From Tenrec ecaudatus (Eukaryota; Chordata; Mammalia; Afrosoricida; Tenrecidae), in contig NC_134534.1 in the NCBI RefSeq assembly GCF_050624435.1, positions 64,937,501 to 65,001,500 of the forward strand: 64,000 nucleotides of DNA, written 5' to 3'. The position numbers and the translations under genes are program-made. The notes below the pieces were generated by a model. That model searched no databases. It had not been told where the DNA came from and saw nothing but the letters and a program-made list of their open reading frames with translations. Below, in pieces: positions 57,754 through 64,000 of this stretch. Each line of letters begins with the position of its first letter. Position 1 is the stretch's first letter.

Positions 57754-59053
57754 AAAATCATTTTATTGGGGCTTATACAACTCATCACAATTCACACGTA
57801 CATCAATTGAGTAAAGCACCCCTATACGTTCGTTGCCCTCATCATTCTCAAAATTCGCCATCCGCTTGGGTTCCTGGAATCAGCAAATTTTCCTTCCCCC
57901 TCCTTCCCTGCTCCCCTCTCCCCCCATGAACCTTTAATAATTTATAAATTATTATTTTATCCTATCTTACACTGCCCAGTGTCTCCCTTCACCTACTTTC
58001 CTGCCGCCCATCCCCCAGAGAGGAGGTTATATGTAGATCTCCGAGATCAGTTCCCCCTTTCTACCCTCTCTTCCCTCCCGGTATCGCCACTCTCACCGTT
58101 GGTCCTGAGGGGTTCATCTGTCCTAGATTCCTTGTGTTTCCAGATCCCAACTGTACCGCTGTGCTTCTTCTGATCTAACCAGGTTTGCAAGGTAGAATTG
58201 GGATCATGATAGTTGGGGGGAGGAAGCATTTAAGAACTAGAGGAAGGTTGTGAGTTTCATTATTGCTACACTGAACCCTGAGTGACTCATCTCCTCCCTA
58301 CTACCCCTCTGCAAGGCATGTCCAGTTGTCTGTGGGTGGGCATTGGGTCCCCATCATGCACTCCCCTCATTCACGATGATATGACTCCCCCCCCCCCGCC
58401 TTTGTTGCTTGAAACCTGGTCCCCTGAGTCCTTCCTGATCACACATGGTGTGCTACTTCCACGTGGGCTTTGTTGCTTCTGGGCTAGATGGCTGCTTGTT
58501 AATTTTCAAGCCTTTAAGTCCCCGTACACTATATCTCTCAATAGCCGGGCACCAGCAGCCTTCTTCACCACACTTACTTATGCACACATTCATCTTCAGC
58601 ATTTATGTGGGGAAAGTGATCACACAATGATGGTTTTTGTTCTTTGGTGTCTGATGGTTTTTGTTCTTTGGTGTCTGCTACCTGATCCCTTCAACACCTC
58701 GTGTTCACTTAGACTTGTGTGCTTCTTCTCTGTGGGCTTTGTTGCTTCCGAGCTAGATGGCCGCTTGTTTGCCTCCAAGCCTTTAAGACACCAGACGCTA
58801 TCTTTTTGATAGCCGGGCACCATCAGCTTTCTTCACTATGTTTGTTTATGCACACATCTGTATCATGTCGGGAAGGTGGGTATCATGGAATCACTGTTTA
58901 GCTTTGCAAGTTGCTATTATTGTATTGAGGGAGTGCGTGCGAGGAGGCCCAATGTCCACCTGCTACCCTGCTACTGAACCTATAAATAATATGCACATAG
59001 GTCTATTTCCCCATAATCATAAATATATTTATATATGTACATGTCTATAATGG
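57754..59053 (-). mobile_element. Young L1 3'UTR, antisense, nested in the older L1
   Basis: Full order of the 3'UTR reversed: aaaatcattttattggggc, gaacctttaataatttataaattatt, and two internal units with ctagatggc[t/c]gcttgtt at ~58,484 and ~58,755. A 12-bp target repeat catagaatttaa lies at 57,742-57,753 and 59,054-59,065. Confidence 0.93.
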
Positions 59054-59065
59054 CATAGAATTTAA

Positions 59066-60130
59066 GGTACTGTTGAGAATGGGAGATTATGTGAATATAG
59101 TTCAACTATGAACTACAATCCATTAGTACAGATTGAATTCTTAAATAATCGAGCTCTGTTTACATTGATCATGGTGGTTGGTGCTAGGGGAGAATTTCCT
59201 AGAACATTCCTTCAAGGGCAGATCCTTGCCTATCAGATTAATACATATATTAATACAAGGAAGGCATTAAGATAGTAAATATATGTTGGTTCTGGATCCC
59301 CTTTCATTGGACCGCCACTACACCCGGGATCCTAACTGAGGTGCAACGACCCCCAATTTCACAGTCTTGGGGTGGCCGTCCTTTGTTTTTTCTCTCATCA
59401 GGGAATTTTAGTCTTCAGTGCAAGGGCTACAGGTAATTTTGGGGTAAGGTCCAGTTCATTCAGTGGGGTTTCCACGTTGAGTCCTTCTGGTGTTGCCTCT
59501 GGGGGATGCCGTATTCTCTTCAGGCCAGCTCTAAGGTCATCGTAGTGTGTATGTAGTCCATGGCATGGTTCACTGAGGGGTGGGTAGACACTAATTCAGA
59601 TGTCTATACCCAGGGTCACAGAACTGGGTTTGTGCTCCCCTTGGAGTCTCTGTTGTGGTTGCGCATCCTGTCCTGCTTGAGGTTGCTGCTCTTCCGTTTA
59701 CCCACCAGCAAAAGCATAAATGCCTCCTCTGAAATGTAGATGCTCCCCTCCCCTGGTCTTCACTTGACCTTCCAGTCAGGTTCTCTTCTCATTCCTGCAG
59801 AGGTCTGCTGGTTTGTCTCAACCTTGTCTCACTGTGGCATGGCCTAAATGGATGGTCGTCTCCCTCTTCCTCCTTCTTGAAGGAGTGGGCCCTTTTGAGG
59901 TAGTTCTTATGAAGTGCATATAAGGGGGGCGATGTTCATGGCTGTCTACCCCTTTGTTTGGGAGTTGGCCTAGAAGATTTGTTTAATTGGTATTTTTCCT
60001 TATTGTAGTGGGCTCCTACGGTATTTTTATCCCTTTGTACTTGACTAACTTCATTCAGCATAATGGTTTCTAGGCCCTTCCATGTCATGTGTTTCGTGGT
60101 TTTTTTAGTGAGATTTTGTTGTTTTAGGTA
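59066..60130 (-). mobile_element. Older L1 3'UTR, antisense (right part), probable
   Basis: Follows the nested L1 without a break and contains ggtgcaacgacccccaatttcac, cagggaattttagtcttcagtgc and ttctaggcccttccatgtcatgtg. Continuity across the target-site duplication is strong evidence that this joins 56,740-57,741. The internal class call is from texture. Confidence 0.55.
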
Positions 60131-61154
60131 TTCAGGAACATGTTAGATAGGTGTTGGAAATGAGTGATGTATTTTATATTTATATATTTATTATTGCTTG
60201 ATTTTAAGTAAATTCCCAAGTTCTTGACCTAGGAGGTTAAGGCCATGGCCTTATTTATAAAAAAAAAATTGAACAAATGACATTTTATAGTTTGGCATAC
60301 AGTTTAGAGAGGAGGAATTTAAACCAGGCAGAACCATGTTTGAATTCTAGCTATGTGACTATAAGTAAGTAATCCAACCTATTGAGAAATGGGAATAATA
60401 CCTTTATCCTAAGATGGGGGGGACTTGTGAGAGTTAGGTGAGTTAATATAAAAATGGCAAAATTTGGCACCTGCTTTGTGAGATTGGTGTTGGATGAAAA
60501 TTTTTTTCTTCCTTGGATGGTAGTGTGTGAGGTTTTTCACAGAAAAATGGAGTGAGACTTCTGTATGCTTAGAATCTTTTAGGAAACATTCAGATTTATA
60601 CTAACATACTGTATTTTGTTTTAGGTACGTACATTTAAAGAAACAACGAAAAACAGTTTGAAAGCTTTTTAAAGGATCGTATGCATTTTTTTTTCAGAGT
60701 TAGAAGCCATGCATTCATTCTGCGTTTTATAGTAGTTTGCAGTGGACGAATGGGGATAGTGAATGTGCTTTGTAGATTGCCAGATGAATTTTAAGTGAGA
60801 ATTGCCGATCAGTTGTGGAGTGGATGCTGATACAAAAATATTTATATTAATAATTCTAGTAGTGGTTATTGTTGAGTATTATATAGATTTAATTGTGTAC
60901 AATTTTAAATTTATTAAGTGAACATAATACAGTTACAATAAAAGTGGGTTTCTATCCCTCTGGTATATTCCAGAGGTCGGCTGGCCCTTAAGATTAGATT
61001 GTTCATGACTAGCAAATGTTCCCTAGTTTGTAATGCTAGCTCCATAAAGTGCCCTCCCTGTTTCTCATTTAGTAGTTTAATTGAAATCTGGAAGTACATG
61101 TCCTAATGTACCTGACAGGAGATCACAATAGGCTTTTTGGGATATGTGAATAGG
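60131..61154. other. No gene recognised; intron-like
   Basis: AT-rich unique-looking sequence with no repeat of the families above. ttttcag near 60,690 and ttttgttttag near 60,615 look like splice acceptors, but no donor or conserved frame follows. Confidence 0.4.
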
Positions 61155-61720
61155 CTTCCTTAAGATGCTATGGAGTCGGTTCTGACTCGTAGTGACCCTG
61201 TGTACAACAGAAGACACCAGTGGTCCTGTACCAGTGTCACAACTGTTCTTATGTTTGAGCCCATTGTTGCGTGTCAGTCCACCTTGTTGAGGACCTTTCT
61301 CGTTTTCATTGCCCCTTGCTTTACCAAGCATGAGTACTTCTCCAGGGAGTGGTCTCTCCTGATACCATGTCCAAAGTATGTGAGACAAAGTCTCACCATT
61401 CTTGGCACTGAGGAGCACTCTGGATGTACTCCATTCAAGAAAGATTTGTTTATTCTTTTGGCAGTCCATGGTACTTTCAGTATTCTTTGCCAGCACCACA
61501 ATTTAAACACATTTATTCTTTCATTTTCCTTATTCATTGTCCAATTTTCACAGGCATACGAGACAATGGAAAATACCATGGCATGGGTCAGGGCCACCTT
61601 TGTCATCAAAGTAGCTGTCTTGCTTTTCAACACTTTAAAGAGGCCTTGTGCAGCAGATTTATCCAATGCAGCATGTTGTTTGATCTCTTGCATGCTTCTA
61701 TTCTCTAACAGTAAGTTGAA
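61155..61720 (-). mobile_element. RTE LINE 3' part, antisense, 5'-truncated
   Basis: Inverted tail ggagtcggttctgactcgtagtgacc, then agtccaccttgttgaggacc, and cattgtccaattttcacaggc. The minus strand keeps 139-140 codon open stretches (MVFSIVSYACENWTMNKEN) from the C-terminal ORF2, overlapping in two frames, so a frameshift separates them. Confidence 0.88.
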
Positions 61721-61934
61721 ATTGAAATAAACTGTATCTGGAAACTTTGTGGAGTTGGAATAAAGGTGAATGTTATTAAGTCATAGGTTATAGGAAACAT
61801 GACTTTCATTTGTAGGCCTTGATGTGTATTGTTTAAATAAAGGACAGTACATTGGACATGCTTCAGTCGTTGTTGAATGATCTTGAATAAAATTTTACTT
61901 TGAAATGGTAGCAATGACAATGCTCTATATTGTG
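61721..61934. other. Short spacer
   Basis: Unassigned AT-rich sequence between two RTE insertions. Confidence 0.4.
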
Positions 61935-62495
61935 CTCATTCTGTTGGGTCACCTTTCTTTGGAAAGGTACAAATATGGATCTCTTCTAGTCAGTTGACAA
62001 GGTAAGCTGTCTTGTATATTTATTGGCATAGATGAATGAGTGCTTTCAATGCTTTATCAACTCGTTGAAACATTTCCATTGTTATTCCTTCCATTCTTGG
62101 AATCTTGCTTTTTGATAATGTCTTCAGTACAGAGTGGACTTCTTCCTTCAGTGTCATTGCTTCTTGATTGTATGCTACCCCTTGAAAGGGTTGGATGTCA
62201 ACTAATTCTTTTTGGTACATTGACTCTGTATTCTTTCCATTTTCTTCTGATGCTCTCTGCATTGTTCAATATTTTGTCTATAGGATCTTTCTATATAGCA
62301 ACTGGATGCTTGAATTTTTTTTTCTTGAGTTCTTTTAGTATAAGATATGCTGAATTTGTTCTTTCTTTTTAAAAAAAATTATTTTTCCCTTTTTGGTTTT
62401 CTAACACTAGGTCTTTGCACAACTCATTATAATACTTGGCCTTCTCAAATTGCCCCTTGACATTTGCTGTTTTACTCTTTTTACTTTATTTCTTA
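61935..62495 (-). mobile_element. RTE LINE, inverted 5' arm (antisense)
   Basis: Left end tgttgggtcacctttctttgg (complement of the KKGDPT codons) runs to cttggccttctcaaattgcc and ctttttactttatttc. It matches 21,030-21,420 and 22,217-22,320. Directly joined to a sense RTE that begins ~75 bp further on in the element. Confidence 0.85.
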
Positions 62496-63675
62496 GGTTG
62501 CAGCAGTGCATTGACAGGGATCTGCCAGAGTTTCAAGCCAGATTCAGAATAAGATATAGAATGAAGAAACTCATGTTGATGTCAGATGAATCTTTGCTGA
62601 AAGCAGAGAATACCAGAAAGATGTTCACTTGTGTCTTATTGAGGCTGCAAAAGCATTTGATTGTGTGGGCTATAAAAAACTATGGATAGCCGTGAGAAGA
62701 ATGGGAATTCCAGAGCACTGAACTGTGCTCATGTGGAACCTGAAGATAGATCAAGAGGTAGTTGTGTAAACAGAACAAGGGAATACTGCATGGTTGTTTA
62801 AAATCCATCGGAATGTGTCAGGGTGGTATCCTCTCACCATATTTGTTCATTCTATATGATAAGCAGATAGGGAAGCTGGATTATATGAAGAGGAATGCAG
62901 CATCTGAATTGGAGGAAGGAATTGCGACATGCAGATGACACACCCTTGTTGGCTGAGAGGGAGGAGGACTTGAAGCGCTTGCTGGTGAAGATAAAGGATT
63001 GCAACCTTAAGTCTGGATTATTACTCAACATAAAGAAAATCCAGATTCTCATAACTGGACCAGTAGGTAACATTGTGATCAACGTAGAAAAGGTTGAAGT
63101 TGTCAAGGATTTCCTCTTGCTTGGATCCACTGTCAGTGCTCATGGAAGCAGTCATGAGATCAAACGATGCATTGCAGTGGATACATCTACTGCACAAGAC
63201 TTCTTTACAGTGTGGAAAAGCAAAGCTGTTACTTTGAGGACTAAGGTACCCTTGACCCAAACAAGCCATAGTATTTTTAATTGCCTCATATGCATGTGAA
63301 AGTTAGACATCAAATAAGGAAGATTGAAGATTAGATCATTTGAATTGTGGTGCCGGTAAAAATATTCAAAGTACCGCGGGTTGTTGAAAGGACAGACAAA
63401 TCTGTCTTAGACGAGGTGCAGCCGGAATGCTCTTTGGAAGCAAGGATCGCCCGCTTTGGACATTTAATCAGGAGAGAGACCTGTCCCTGGAACAAGACCT
63501 CACGCTTGGTAAAGTAGAGGGGCAGCAAAAAAGAGGAAGACCCTCCTCTTCCTCCAGATGGGTTGACACAGGGGCTGCAACAAGGGGCTCAGCCCGGAGA
63601 ACAGTTGTGAGGATGGCGCAGGTCAAGGCCGTGTTTCCTTCTGAGTTGGAACTGACTTGACAGCACTAACAGCAA
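62496..63675 (+). mobile_element. RTE LINE, 3' part, sense arm
   Basis: Begins inside ORF2 at LQQCIDRDLPE and carries the reverse transcriptase. The active-site box at 62,928-62,939 reads HADD, keeping both aspartates but losing the tyrosine. A 134-codon open stretch (62,895-63,299) covers RT to thumb (VKDFLLLGSTVSAHGSSHE). It ends gagttggaactgacttgacagcac followed by a caacaa-type tail. It has frameshifts on both sides of that stretch. Confidence 0.88.
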
Positions 63676-64000
63676 CAACAACAATAACATTGAGCATGCA
63701 TTTAATGATACAATTAAACCTGTTTTAAAAGCAATTTTTGTGGTTTTGTTATTGAAATATACAGAACAGAACTAGAACTTTAACCATTTCAAAAGAGTTC
63801 AGTCATGGCTGATAGAAACAAGGACAACATACAAACTGTATAGCAACCAGATCTCTTGTGCGTAAGGTTTTGTCCTGTGTAGGAAACTGGCAGCATTCCC
63901 TCCACAGTATTGCTTGGGATGGGGTTGGCTGCCCTCTTGTAGGCCTTTCCCCTAGTTTGTTCAAAATACAATGTACAAGAGACTTAGTTACTCCACAGTG
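63676..64000. other. No gene recognised; intron-like
   Basis: AT-rich sequence to the window end, with no feature seen. Confidence 0.4.

Noticed and set aside
58387-58399. Long C-run and other homopolymers (also 39,453, 47,262, 29,955) as special structures
   Set aside because: They lie within repeat 3'UTRs or their edges and are ordinary slippage products, possibly with length errors.
62895-63299. Intact reverse transcriptase gene
   Set aside because: The 134-codon open stretch is only part of RTE ORF2. Frames before and after are shifted, the active-site tyrosine is changed and the 5' part is inverted.

Overview
This is nuclear DNA of a placental mammal, almost certainly an afrotherian. 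I infer this from three interspersed families: tRNA-derived SINEs of AfroSINE type (tails like 'ctatgagtcagaatcaactggatggca'), BovB-like RTE LINEs whose 3' tails resemble the SINE tails, and many 5'-truncated L1 copies sharing a long unusual 3'UTR that ends in 'gtatgagcccctaataaaa' plus poly(A). The L1 type makes me think of tenrec or golden mole rather than elephant, but I cannot prove the species from sequence alone. There are no operons, phage, CRISPR arrays or bacterial-style genes.

Layout. 1-6.1 kb is AT-rich and nearly repeat-free, and may be a long 3'UTR or its flank. 6-19.7 kb is intergenic-looking, with L1 pieces, SINEs and two copies of an unclassified 0.5-0.6 kb repeat (called family A here). 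19.8-26.6 kb is one nearly full-length antisense RTE broken by three L1 insertions and by a processed pseudogene of VBP1 (prefoldin subunit 3), with target-site duplications visible. 26.6-29.8 kb holds antisense, decayed pol pieces of an endogenous retrovirus. 31.6-33.6 kb is an RTE with an inverted 5' part. 34-50.6 kb is dense nested repeats, including a 3'-truncated, tailless 7SL RNA retrocopy at 48.06-48.25 kb. 51.05-52.55 kb is a strong CpG island with a likely first exon on the + strand (splice donor at 51,905). The rest, to 64 kb, looks like intron 1 filled with L1, SINE and RTE copies.

Functionally, the only live locus I can argue for is the CpG-island promoter and first exon, gene not identified. 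The first 6 kb could be the 3' end of an upstream gene. Everything else is retrotransposon history: RTE probably mobilised the AfroSINEs (shared tail), and L1 probably produced the VBP1 and 7SL retrocopies. I found no convincing new biological system. The most useful observations are the tailless 7SL retrocopy, two RTE copies with twin-priming inversions, repeat family A, and the variable ~247-bp tandem unit inside the L1 3'UTR.
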